Made by a program: the position numbers and the translations under genes. Of a DNA stretch of 56,525 bases, positions 45,601-54,645 are shown one piece after another (position 1 is the first letter of the stretch; each line of letters starts with the position of its first letter). The notes beneath the pieces are model-generated. The model did not search any database. It saw nothing but the letters and a program-made list of their open reading frames with translations, and was not told where the DNA came from. The stretch lies in contig NW_019775745.1 of assembly GCF_001039355.2 (NCBI RefSeq), forward strand, positions 131,465 through 187,989, written 5' to 3'. Source of the DNA: Lingula anatina (lineage: Eukaryota; Brachiopoda; Lingulata; Lingulida; Lingulidae).

Positions 45601-45742
45601 CAATATAACTCTTCAGTTCACTGATCTTCATGTCTGGTGTGATGTTCTTCAGAGGAAACACTTCTCCAGTTTCAAGCCTCACATTCAGGTTAAAGTTTGA
45701 ATGTTTGGCGAAAAAGTTCACTTTTTTATTCTTATTTGCCAT
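39620..45742 (-). CDS. ANKUB1: Ankyrin repeat and ubiquitin-like domain protein (ANKUB1-like)
   Basis: Coding exons, 5' to 3' on the minus strand: 45,547-45,742; 45,128-45,252; 44,642-44,807; 44,073-44,171; 43,249-43,607; 42,724-42,817; 42,103-42,409; 41,693-41,824; 41,140-41,275; 39,620-39,736 (stop 39,620-39,622). All ten join in frame to 576 residues. Residues about 11-90 are ubiquitin-like (NLNVRLETGEVFPLKNITPD; RYNDIVPGGTLALKVW). About 120-235 are ankyrin repeats (AFVALYIASHRGHLKMVQKL; KGRSALHVAAAQGHGKIVDL; FGDSALQIATKFGHKGCERH). Residues 240-440 are linker, Ser/Gly/Pro-rich at 355-445. The charged coiled-coil tail carries three copies of [FY]D[DQE]WL, one in each of the last three exons. 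Domain order matches vertebrate ANKUB1, whose role is not established. The tail resembles CCDC34-type coiled coils and is not obvious in the vertebrate protein. Confidence 0.75.
40607..40760. mobile_element. MITE, CAGGGGCGGA family, copy 5
   Basis: Ends CAGGGGCAGACAT and CCGGATCTGCCCCTG, flanked by a perfect 5-bp direct repeat ACAAT (40,602-40,606 and 40,761-40,765). It lies in the last intron of the ANKUB1-like gene. Confidence 0.88.
41464..41680. mobile_element. MITE, 'GGGAATGCACCC' family, copy 5
   Basis: Starts CACCCCATTTCC after TTA (41,461-41,463) and ends near GGTAAGCACCCC. The right duplication is blurred. It abuts the ANKUB1-like donor: only about 12 bp separate it from the GTAAGT at 41,687-41,692. 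Confidence 0.8.
42598..42650. repeat. (AAT)n microsatellite
   Basis: About 17 uninterrupted AAT units in an ANKUB1-like intron. Confidence 0.97.
43750..44040. other. ANKUB1-like intron between exons 4 and 5
   Basis: Contains the sequence 'aggcccatagcctatatagg' and G/A-rich stretches that read like a transposon remnant, but no ends could be defined and nothing coding is seen. Confidence 0.35.
44830..44900. repeat. (ACAAT)n-like simple repeat
   Basis: An imperfect 'acaat/atacaatac' pentanucleotide array in the ANKUB1-like intron just after exon 3's acceptor side. Confidence 0.85.
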
Positions 45743-46310
45743 ATTGTTGTCTTCTTTTGGTGCTGTCTTGTTGTTTTGTTTCTAAAATGAAAGTAATCTT
45801 AACACTGTATAATCATAAAACTGGAAAAATAATGAACTAAAATTAATTTGGTGTTGGACCTTATAATATACAGTGTACGTTCTAAGGTGTTTCTGTCAAA
45901 AATCTCCTACAGTACATAAATTGCTGTGATCAGTTATGCCTACAGGCAGATGCCTACAGGCAGAATAATAAATGCATCTTATAGAAAAGACTGAAAAACC
46001 ATTCTTTAATGACATATGCACAGGACTTATGAAGCCATCAATGTCAATGACAGAATGTAAATACAGTGTACGTGTTCAGTAACAAGTTACCGCAGTTGAG
46101 AAGGTCAAATCAATGAACCAGCATTAAGTATTATCAAAATGCCAAAAACTGAGAAGCTTACCAGTAGTAAACCACAATGATCTTGCTTGATCCTTTGTGT
46201 GGGATCATTGTCATTTTTTACATTTTGGGTATTTTAGTCCAAAATATGTGAAAAGTTCCTTGTGTTTTTCAAGCACCTGCTTCTAGGCCGCCATGTTGTT
46301 TACATATTCT
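45743..46310 (-). promoter_or_regulatory. Spliced 5' leader of the ANKUB1-like gene
   Basis: A non-coding exon ends at 46,162 with a consensus donor (minus reading ACTACTG|GTAAGC). The coding exon begins at 45,781 after TTTTAG, 39 nt above the ATG. The leader exon contains a short upstream ATG (minus ATGGCGGCCTAG, around 46,280-46,293) with an immediate stop. The same AACATGGCGGCC string resembles a YY1 site, which is often placed just at or after the start of transcription in TATA-less promoters. Confidence 0.55.
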
Positions 46311-46546
46311 CACCGTAGCAACTAATCTAAAGAATTTTACAAAGGCTGCTGTAAAATCATATCCAAATTACAGAATAATAAATTAATATAATTTTAAGTG
46401 TTTTGAACATAACCAGATTTAATATTTCACATAATAATTTCACAAAAATATTAGTAACTGCGGTACTATCTGAAAGCCGACGCTTCTAGTGCCCGGATGT
46501 TATGTAAAGGTAGACGTTTTGTAAGTTTAACAACAAATACCCGACA
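46300..46546. promoter_or_regulatory. Divergent promoter between the ANKUB1-like gene and NDUFV2
   Basis: About 240 bp separate the likely ANKUB1-like start (minus, near 46,300) from the NDUFV2 ATG (46,547, plus). No TATA box is obvious. The NDUFV2 side has a modest GC rise (GAAAGCCGACGCTTCTAGTGCCCGG, 46,470-46,496). Head-to-head spacing this short usually means a shared bidirectional promoter. This is inferred from layout. Confidence 0.5.
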
Positions 46547-49500
46547 ATGTTAGCATCTGCTGTGCGATCTTTGTCTTCTGCGGTGGTGAGTATTTTTATT
46601 CTCCCAGAAAATTTATCCTTGCATTGCTTTATGTATTATCGTGCTCAAGAGGATGTTTACCGCGGTGTGTAGCTGACGACTATCCACTTCGGCACGGAGG
46701 AAGTTCTGCCAGTCCTACAGGTAGAGAACTGCCCACACATTACTTTGAAATGTTAAAAAATGATATTCTGATAAGTATTTGTTTGTTAAATTTCAGGTGC
46801 GTCAGGTGAGATCCATTCACAAAACTGCACCAGTTCTTAGTGACAAACTCTTTGTGGTAAGTAGAATTCTCTTATTTTTATCTCATGTATATTTGCATAC
46901 TAACTCCTAGGGCCGAACTCCTAGTCATAGACATAGGAAATATGTCTGATTTTGGATAGTTGTGAGTAAAATGACTTTTTGGATTTGAAGATTTGTTCTG
47001 TGAATTAAATTTTTTGCAAATTTTTTGTAGCATCGAGATACCCCGGAAAACAACCCGGATGTTCCATTTGAGTTTACCCCAGAGAATATGAAGGTAGTTG
47101 GTAACTCCTACTCTATACCTTGATGAGGAAAAACTGAAGCTTTTGTTGTAACTTAAATCTTCTTTTACAGTACAACTAATATTGACGATTGCCCTACAGA
47201 AATATTGTATTCTTTTGTAATATATGCATATTACTTGTAAAGATGTACATCTCAAAAGAATGTTAAAGAATGTCTAAGAAATATTAGATGATAATAACCT
47301 CAAATAAATATCTTGCAGATAGCCCAGAGTATTATCAAAGACTTCCCAGAAGGACACCAAGCAGCTGCCTGTATCCCACTGTTAGATCTGGCCCAGAGGC
47401 AGCATGGTAAGTAGAAACTTTGAGGGGGGGGGGGGGGGGGGGAATGAGATCATTGTGTTTCTTTTATAGATGCTTGTATCCCCAAGCCTTTTGGCATGCA
47501 CTTACTAGAAAGTATCCCTAAAATTTACAAGTGTGGAGTAGGAGAGAAGTCTTAAATTTTAAATTTGTTGTATGTTTAAAGGGAAACGGGTATGACCTGT
47601 CATATTTTGAATATATATTTTAATGTAAAAGTTTATTCTCTCCAGGCTGGTGTCCAATCTCAGTGATGCACTATGTGGCAGACATGTTAAGCATGCCCAG
47701 GATGAGGGTTTATGAAGTAGCCACCTTTTACACAATGTTCAACAGGTACAGTGACATTGATTGCATACACTTACTAGTCAGTGATATTTCTGAAAATGTT
47801 GTCAGGATGTTAGTACTTAGACTCCACAAAACAAAGTTGTAACCTGAAATGACTGCTTATTATTTGGACAGGGTAGAGATTCTATTACCTTGATTTCATG
47901 GTAAAATTCCAAATTATGCATTTCACTTTTCATACACAGAATTTTAAAAACAAACTTATATGATGAAATTCAATGCTATTTTGTGATACTTCTTTCAAAT
48001 TAAAGGTTGTATTTTATTACCAAGCAAGTGTAATGACTTAAAAATTGTGTTTTATATTTCAGGGAACCTGTAGGAAAGCATTTTATTCAGATCTGTACCA
48101 CAACTCCCTGTATGTTGGGTGGAGTAGGAAGTGATGTCATATTAGAGGCTATTAAGACTAAACTAGGTAAGACAATATCCCTGTATGTTGGGTGGAGTAG
48201 GAAGTGATGTCATATTAGAGGCTATTAAGACTAAACTAGGTAAGACAATATCCCTGTATGTTGGGTGGAGTAGGAAGTGATGTCATATTAGAGGCTATTA
48301 AGACTAAACTAGGTAAGACAATATCCCTGTATGTTGGGTGGAGTAGGAAGTGATGTCATATTAGAGGCTATTAAGACTAAACTAGGTAAGACAATATCCC
48401 TGTATGTTGGGTGGAGTAGGAAGTGATGTCATATTAGAGGCTATTAAGACTAAACTAGGTAAGACAATATCCCTGTATGTTGGGTGGAGTAGGAAGTGAT
48501 GTCATATTAGAGGCTATTAAGACTAAACTAGGTAAGACAATATCCCTGTATGTTGGGTGGAGTAGGAAGTGATGTCATATTAGAGGCTATTAAGACTAAA
48601 CTAGGTAAGACAATATCCCTGTATGTTGGGTGGAGTAGGAAGTGATGTCATATTAGAGGCTATTAAGACTAAACTAGGTAAAAGATGGGGTCACTTTCAT
48701 TTAAAACATCTTGCCCAAAACTACTTGAACACATATGAAAGCTCTGAAGGGAATGTTTAATAAGATAAATGAATCATGATTATGAATGAAATGATAATCC
48801 TGATTTAATCAGAAGTGCGTTTTTTATTATTAGTTTTGAATTAGACTCGAGAAGTCTTGTTAAGTGATATATTAATATTCTGTGTTGTGTTTTAGGTATA
48901 GAAGTTGGTGAGACCACAAAGGACAATATGTTCACACTAGCAGAAGTGGAGTGTTTAGGTGCCTGTGTAAATGCTCCTATGGTTCAAATCAATGATGACT
49001 ATTATGTAAGTTACTGTAGTGATAAGTATGATAATTACTCATTTGTTTTATAGATTTAGTAAATTATTTTTCATCCTTATTTTCAATATCGGAAAGAAGA
49101 CAGAGAGTTTTGGACAACAATGATATCTCATCTTAGAAGGAATTTTGTTTGTAATTCTGATAAATCTGAAGGGAGGAGAGGATAATACATTAAAATAAAA
49201 GGAATAAAAAGCATGTGAATAATTACTGATTCATCAGTGTGTTTAACATTGAAGAAGACTAAAGTATGCCATTTCCTTAGTGTTATTCATGAACCTTTCT
49301 GGAATGATGATATATATGCTTGAATATGTATCTTATTTTTAGGAGGACCTTACTGTTGATGATATGAATAGTATTTTAGATGATTTAATAGCAGGGAAAA
49401 AACCTAAAGCAGGCCCAAGGCAAGTATATCAATTGTAAACATCAATACTACATTTTAAGATTTAACCAAATAATTCAGTCATTTAAATTTTTTTTTACAT

Positions 49501-49782
49501 TTTTGGCAATGGGTCCAGACTAAAAGATAATTGACATATTCAGCACTGGGTTTGAGGTATAAAATCAAAAATTGCTTCTATGACAGAATCCCCACTCTTT
49601 ATAGGTGATATTTAAATAATTATATTTAAAAAAAAACTCTCTGAATTTTGATCATAGTGAATTGTTTTCAATATTTCAGGAGTGGACAGAACCACAGATT
49701 TGCTTGTGAACCAAAAGGAGGTCTAACGTCATTAAAAGGCACGCCAACAGGCCCAGGGTTTGGGGTCCGAAGTGATCTTTAA
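46547..49782 (+). CDS. NDUFV2: NADH dehydrogenase [ubiquinone] flavoprotein 2, mitochondrial (complex I 24 kDa subunit)
   Basis: Exons: 46,547-46,585; 46,797-46,856; 47,031-47,093; 47,319-47,406; 47,646-47,745; 48,063-48,166; 48,896-49,005; 49,343-49,419; 49,680-49,782. They join in frame to 247 residues, the usual family length. The N-terminus is an arginine/serine mitochondrial presequence ([13 protein letters not shown], then [10 protein letters not shown]). The thioredoxin-like [2Fe-2S] domain has all four ligands: Cys128-x4-Cys133 (CTTTPC) and Cys171-x3-Cys175 (CLGAC). The end ([10 protein letters not shown]) is typical. The subunit sits in the NADH-oxidising N-module of complex I in the matrix and carries cluster N1a. 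Oddities: exon 6 is followed by seven more copies of its own 3' end and donor, and intron 8 starts with GC (CAAG|GCAAGT) instead of GT. The frame requires the first of the eight exon-6 donors. Confidence 0.96.
47424..47442. repeat. Poly(G) run
   Basis: About 18-19 G in NDUFV2 intron 4, some 18 nt after the donor. On the transcript it is a G-tract close to the 5' splice site and could form a quadruplex. Confidence 0.9.
48108..48677 (+). repeat. Eight 73-bp tandem copies of the NDUFV2 exon-6 end with its splice donor
   Basis: Units start at 48,108, 48,181, 48,254, 48,327, 48,400, 48,473, 48,546 and 48,619. Each has 59 bp of exon sequence (from CTGTATGTTGGGTGGAGTAG to ACTAAACTAG) and, except the last, the 14-bp intron start GTAAGACAATATCC. 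I see no differences between the first seven. The last unit is followed by GTAAAAGATG, probably the original intron sequence past the donor. Reading through the first donor meets a stop in the second unit (RK, then TGA), so only splicing at 48,166 gives the full protein. The identity suggests recent expansion or active homogenisation. Confidence 0.97.
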
Positions 49783-50158
49783 CGAGGTTTTCAATTTAAG
49801 TGACGATATTTACAATATGGACCTACTTTACGTGTTGTCTTAGGTGCTGGTCTATACACAAACTATGCTTGCCACAAGTTACGTTGCGATAAGTTTGTAA
49901 AGCTGAGCTGCAAGAATGGACAGTCCTCATCTGAAGAGTTTCACAGTTGTGTTGGCACCAAGGCAATAACTTAAATTAAACTTTTTTGTTACAACACGGG
50001 ATAACTGAATGCAGTGACAAGTTTTGCTTCATTTCTGTTTCAGGATACAATAATTTTGTAAGGTGGGGGTGGTGGAATGCTGTGCTTAGAGTGCTACCAT
50101 TAGCAAAACGAAGAAATGCACGGCATCTGAACACAAAGAATACACCATTTTCAGAACA
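49783..50158 (+). other. NDUFV2 3' flank
   Basis: Presumed 3' untranslated region and downstream DNA. No canonical AATAAA is seen close to the stop. The nearest variants are AATAACTTAAATTAAA (49,964-49,979) and later AATAAA-like strings inside the repeat. Short open frames at 49,986-50,231 run into the repeat and are not genes. Confidence 0.45.
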
Positions 50159-50590
50159 AGTCAAATGTACAGACAAAAAACAGAAAATAAAGGTGCAAAA
50201 AAAGGTCATTTTGTCAATTTTGATGCAATAATAAATAATGCTTATAATAGTACTGTCAGTCAACACTGAATTTTAATCATGCACAACAGGTAACATGGTC
50301 AATAACAGGAGCGGACCCTGAGATATTTTCTGACAGTATTCCAAAGTATCAATGTTGATCCATCCTCCATTTTGATGGTCTTCCAACAGAAAAAAATAGA
50401 TACCAGTCAATATAAACTTAATAACCTGTCTTCCAGAAGACCCAGAAGATGGTCTCAATCCACCCCTTCAATAAGATTACAGTTTCAGGACCATGAGAGA
50501 CAAAAGTCACATGATGAAAGTCTCAATATTTGAAAAATGATGACAGTGCATAAAGTAATATTTTATAATACTTAAAGACATAAATAAACA
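50159..50590 (+). repeat. Interspersed repeat, inverted copy of 1-432
   Basis: Reverse complement of the window start, sharing the embedded MITE (50,306-50,468) and both flanks. A third, partial copy of its left edge is at 51,803-51,895. Confidence 0.88.
50306..50468. mobile_element. MITE, CAGGGGCGGA family, copy 6
   Basis: Ends CAGGAGCGGACCC and ATCCACCCCTT, flanked by CAATAA on both sides (50,300-50,305 and 50,469-50,474). This is the same insertion as copy 1, carried along when the surrounding repeat was copied. Confidence 0.85.
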
Positions 50591-51187
50591 ATACAATTGC
50601 TTATGTGGAAATACAGAAAATGTGCAGAGCCTTGAGCAGATGAGAGTTAAAAGTCACAAATGCAAGTGTTTGAGAAAAAATTGTAAAGGAAAACATAACA
50701 AAACTAGAAAACCACCAAGAGTGCAGACCTCTGCCAAGGCAGCAATTCTTGATTATTATTGATTATTGAATGATTATTGAGCCAGACCACCACTAAAAAC
50801 TAATCATTGTCCTCTTTGGCCCAATTGTGTAAGTTCAATTTTAATTATGCACAACAGGTTACACCAACGAAAGTAAAAGCATAAGGCTTCAGGCCCATCA
50901 GAGTTCAAGTTTATACTTAAAAAGTGCCAGAATGAGAAAAATTAAAATTTCACTTAAAATTGCATAAATTCAATAAAAAATGATAATCCAATTGACCTGG
51001 CTTTCTAATTTGAACTGCATGCCAATCCAAAAAATCATACTTGTCAGATAAAAATAATAATAATTAACACAGTTTTCTTTTCATAATGTTTGCAGTAGCA
51101 ATGCAATAATATTGTTGTCAATTTTGATGTAACATTACAGAATTACAGAATAATTATCACTAATTTTTGATTATTGACAATAAATAG
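50591..51187. repeat. Further parts of the 50-52.6 kb repeat complex
   Basis: Includes 'aattatgcacaacaggttac' (50,846-50,865), which repeats a phrase from 50,276-50,294. There is also a stretch beginning 'accaccaagagtgcagacctctgcc' that looks like an interspersed repeat end. Only this one partner is visible in the window. Confidence 0.45.
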
Positions 51188-51479
51188 CATGGACATGTAG
51201 AAAATTTGATTACCATTCGGCTTCATGTCCATGGGAGCTCCGAGTCCCACAATGAATATGCCAAAAAGATAATGAAAATTTCACTCAAATGTATAACTTC
51301 CAGAAAAAGAAGCCAATTAGACTGCTTTTCCAACTCATTCTGCATTTTAGTCCCGTGTTTCTTTTTTAAAGGTTTGACAGTCATAACACGGTTTTCCCAT
51401 AATGGTCATCATGGCAGCAGCACCAAAAATTGTATTTTCTGCTATTTTGATGCAACAACCCTTAGCAAAATTAAGGGCT

Positions 51480-51800
51480 TCTTGCAAACAGTTGCTTCAA
51501 ATTTGCAGCAAATTTGCAAGAGGAAATTTACCATGCAAATTAAGTCTCTTGCAAATTTGCTGCAAACTCCCCACAAACTTAATCAGCATGACAAAAGGGG
51601 ATCTGTCACAGGTTTCTTGCAAATTTGCTGCAAACTCTCAAGAACCATTCATGCGAATTTGCTGCAAACTCTCCAGAACTGTTCTTGCTAATTTGCTGCA
51701 AACTCTCCAGAACTGTTCTTGCGAATTTTCTGCATATTCACTAGAAATTCTTGCAAATTTGCTGCAAACCTTCAAGAACTATTCTTGCGAATGCTCTGCA
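51480..51800 (+). repeat. TTTGCTGCAAACTCTCCAGA array, about 34-bp period
   Basis: Roughly seven units of 'gcgaatttgctgcaaactct' plus 'ccagaactgttctt' with small differences. The cores contain the palindrome TTGCAAATTTGCAA in places. Similar phrases occur at 22,800-22,950. Confidence 0.85.
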
Positions 51801-52123
51801 AACTCTTAAACAAGGCAGCAAAGCTGTCAAATGTACAGACAAAAAACAGGAAATAACTATGCACAAAATAGGCTACTGTCAATTCTGATGCAAAAGTACA
51901 TTATGTTAAACTGCAAATTCAACATCAAATTTAAATGATTGAATCTGACAAACTGCAATGATATGAGTTTATTTCCATTTTTGAAAGTTTATTACACAAT
52001 ACACGATAACAAGTTTACCATCATTTTTACATAATCAACTAATAATGTTTTAAAGATGCAGGAAATGCCAAACAAACACTTTTACGTATCTTATTAATTA
52101 AATAATGAAACTGTTAACATGCC

Positions 52124-52620
52124 TAAGAATTAAATCTGAGGAAATGTGAAAAAATGGCATTTCTTTAATGGTCCAATTATGCTGATTTTTTAACTCAACC
52201 TGCATTTTAGCAGGAATGACCACTCCTGTGAGTTTAATGACAATTGGCCTATCTGTTTTTCTTATATTGTGTTTACAATGTTGCATATATGCTGAAAAAT
52301 GAAAAAAAAGCATAACTACTAAAAAAGTGGCCCGATCATGCCGATTTTCGAACTTGACCTGCGTTTTAATAAGATTGATTACTTCTGTGAGTTTCATGAC
52401 AAAAGGTCTAATGGTTTTCCTTAAAATGTGTTTACAGGGTTGCATATATGCTGAAAAGTGAAAAAACAGCATAACTTCTACAATAATGGCCCGATCATGC
52501 TGATTTTCGAACTTGACCTGCGTTTTATGAATATTCATCAGCTCTGTAAATATTAAGACAAAAAGTAAAACTGCCCTCCACTTATCGTGTTTACAAGNCA
52601 ACCTGCGTTTTAGTTAGTTT
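52124..52620 (+). repeat. About three 159-bp tandem units ending near an assembly 'n'
   Basis: Unit landmarks 'ttgcatatatgctgaaaa' recur at 52,282 and 52,441, and 'gacctgcgttttaataagat'-like blocks at matching offsets. After the unknown base at 52,598 the unit phrase restarts ('caacctgcgttttagttagt'), so the array is probably longer than assembled. Confidence 0.8.
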
Positions 52621-52639
52621 GACTACTCCTGTGAGTAAC

Positions 52640-54645
52640 TCCATACCAAAAAATATTTAGACCAAAATGACGGCACGGAACTGTTAATTCTAGGTGCTCT
52701 ATTCCAACTCATAAAAGTCTTGGTATTGTGGCAAGAGTTATTCCCAAATTGAAACGTTGCGCAACAAAAATGTATTTATTTACTTAACATCGTCTGGTTT
52801 TATGGAAGAAATCGGCATGAAAGTAATTATAAAAGAGTAAATCAAGTTTAGAATATAATTTTTATTCAACAATCAAGTTCAATGATGAACAGTTACATTC
52901 AATTCCAATAGGATTTGCAAGTTATCATTAATGAATTACTATATGTAAATGCAATGGATTAAAAAACGGTAGTTTTACTGAAAGTTTATACTTTCCATTC
53001 CCGTCTTTATCATCTCACAACGAAACGCAAATAGCCTAGCAATGTACAAGATAAACAAATTTACCAAAGTAATTCATACAGAAAGAGGCACTGAAGCCAA
53101 ATTTTGATGGTCAGAGGTTGGTACCAGATGCTCTCAGCCCGTGGGGAAAAACCCGTCTAAACCCTTCTTGGGGAATGCCGAGAAAGTGCCCACGCCCGGA
53201 TAACAGTTTTTACAGCGCCTTACAAGCTCAAGAATATCGTCCCGTTTTAGACAGCATGGCACGACTGAATTAACTTTCGTGACTACAAACTATTCTCTAT
53301 ATAAACTATACAAGATAAACATATTTACCTAAGTATTTCATACAGAAAGTTGCCCTGAAGCCAACCCGAGACATTTACTAGAGACTTAACACGAAACTAG
53401 TTTAAACTTTATCCCGGGGGGCAAAGCCATAAATAAAGTTGCTCAGTCCTGAAATTTCTAACGATAACATAAACGGACCATAAACGGATTCAAGTAATAT
53501 AACTATAACTCGGGTATCTCAATGATTTAAACTAAACTAAGACATAACTCTGGATAAAATACCTAAAACTATAAAATTTCTAAATGTTCATTTTGCCCTG
53601 AAATCGCCACTACCTATATGATACAAGTTGAGAATAAAGCAAGCTTGCTTCGAATTATTTCGCATCTCACATCACTGTTTGACCGTCCATGTAAGTTTCA
53701 ATTTGAATTTGGTTGATCCGGAGAAAAGGTGCATATATGATGAAGTGGATTTATTTGTCAAGTATAACACTTGAGAAAATCTGAATGTTAGTAATGTGAT
53801 CTCTATCTTGAGAGATGATGGCATCTCTCAAGTAGAGCAGACTGTGCAAAAAATAATGAAATATTTTCACATGTAAAATATTTCATTGCAGATTTTGCTC
53901 AGGCTATCAATGTAAAATCTCTTCATGTAAAAGCGTTTACATGAAGTCAGATTTTACAAAGATGTGAGGGTTTATTAGTAAGGTTAGTGTGCAGGTTAAG
54001 ACCTTCTCAAATGCCTTACTGACAACTCCGCATCATCAAAAGCACAAATTTCAGAAAAGACTACTGCACTAAGATTGAAACAAAACACAGACGACCATAA
54101 GTGGTGGAAATGCGAATGTTTTTGTGAGCAAAAATCTTTCTGCACTTAGAATGTAAACAGCAACTGGATATTCAATTAAAATCATTAACATGATTATCAT
54201 TATTATTATATCTGAAGAGGTAGACTTAACACATTTTATACATAACCAAGCCTCATCCTATTCAATTGGAATGCATGGAATTAAGAATGATCATTCAGAC
54301 CTTCAGCCATTGTAATAAAACGTCACTTACACAAGTGAAAAACAAAACTTAGTACAATTACACTCGACAAAAGTTTGTGACCCTTGAAACCCAAATATTT
54401 TTATAATCCAAAAGCCTTGAGTCCATTATTAGATTGCATTCCTATTACACTCAGCATATTGCTCTCCATTTCCATTGCACATTCTCTATATATTTGTTAG
54501 CAGAACAAGTTGTATCCTTCAAAACCAAGACTGCTAGGACGTCCAATCATCAATGAAAAGTGGCTACAGGGCTCCTTGCTAGCGCTGTGAAGTGTTTCAC
54601 ATCTTGGATATTTGGTCTATGGTTGAAGATGTTTGTCTTCGGGCA
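52640..54645. other. Stretch without a recognised gene
   Basis: No exon is recognised. Possible 3' untranslated region of the unidentified minus-strand gene ending at 54,646. A small palindrome ('aaatattttcacatgtaaaatattt', 53,861-53,886) is visible. Confidence 0.45.

Larger units (their letters stand above)
51188..52640 (+). repeat. Composite repeat R1, copy b
   Basis: Matches copy a (9.3-11.9 kb) at its left (51,188-51,340), middle (51,940-52,145) and tandem tail (52,124-52,620), but lacks both the Tc1-like element and the TTAA MITE. It contains the 34-bp array (51,480-51,800), which copy a lacks. No transposase or polymerase is encoded. Long open frames at 51,206-51,691 and 51,402-51,809 come from the array. 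Confidence 0.7.

Noticed and set aside
48108-48677. CRISPR-like direct repeat array
   Set aside because: The units are contiguous with no variable spacers, and each is a copy of an NDUFV2 exon-intron junction.
51206-51809. 161- and 135-codon open frames with LQTLQNCSC repeats
   Set aside because: They are translations of the 34-bp tandem array and have no start context, splice sites or domain.
52098-52601. 167-codon minus-strand open frame
   Set aside because: It is produced by the 159-bp tandem repeat and begins at an unknown base.
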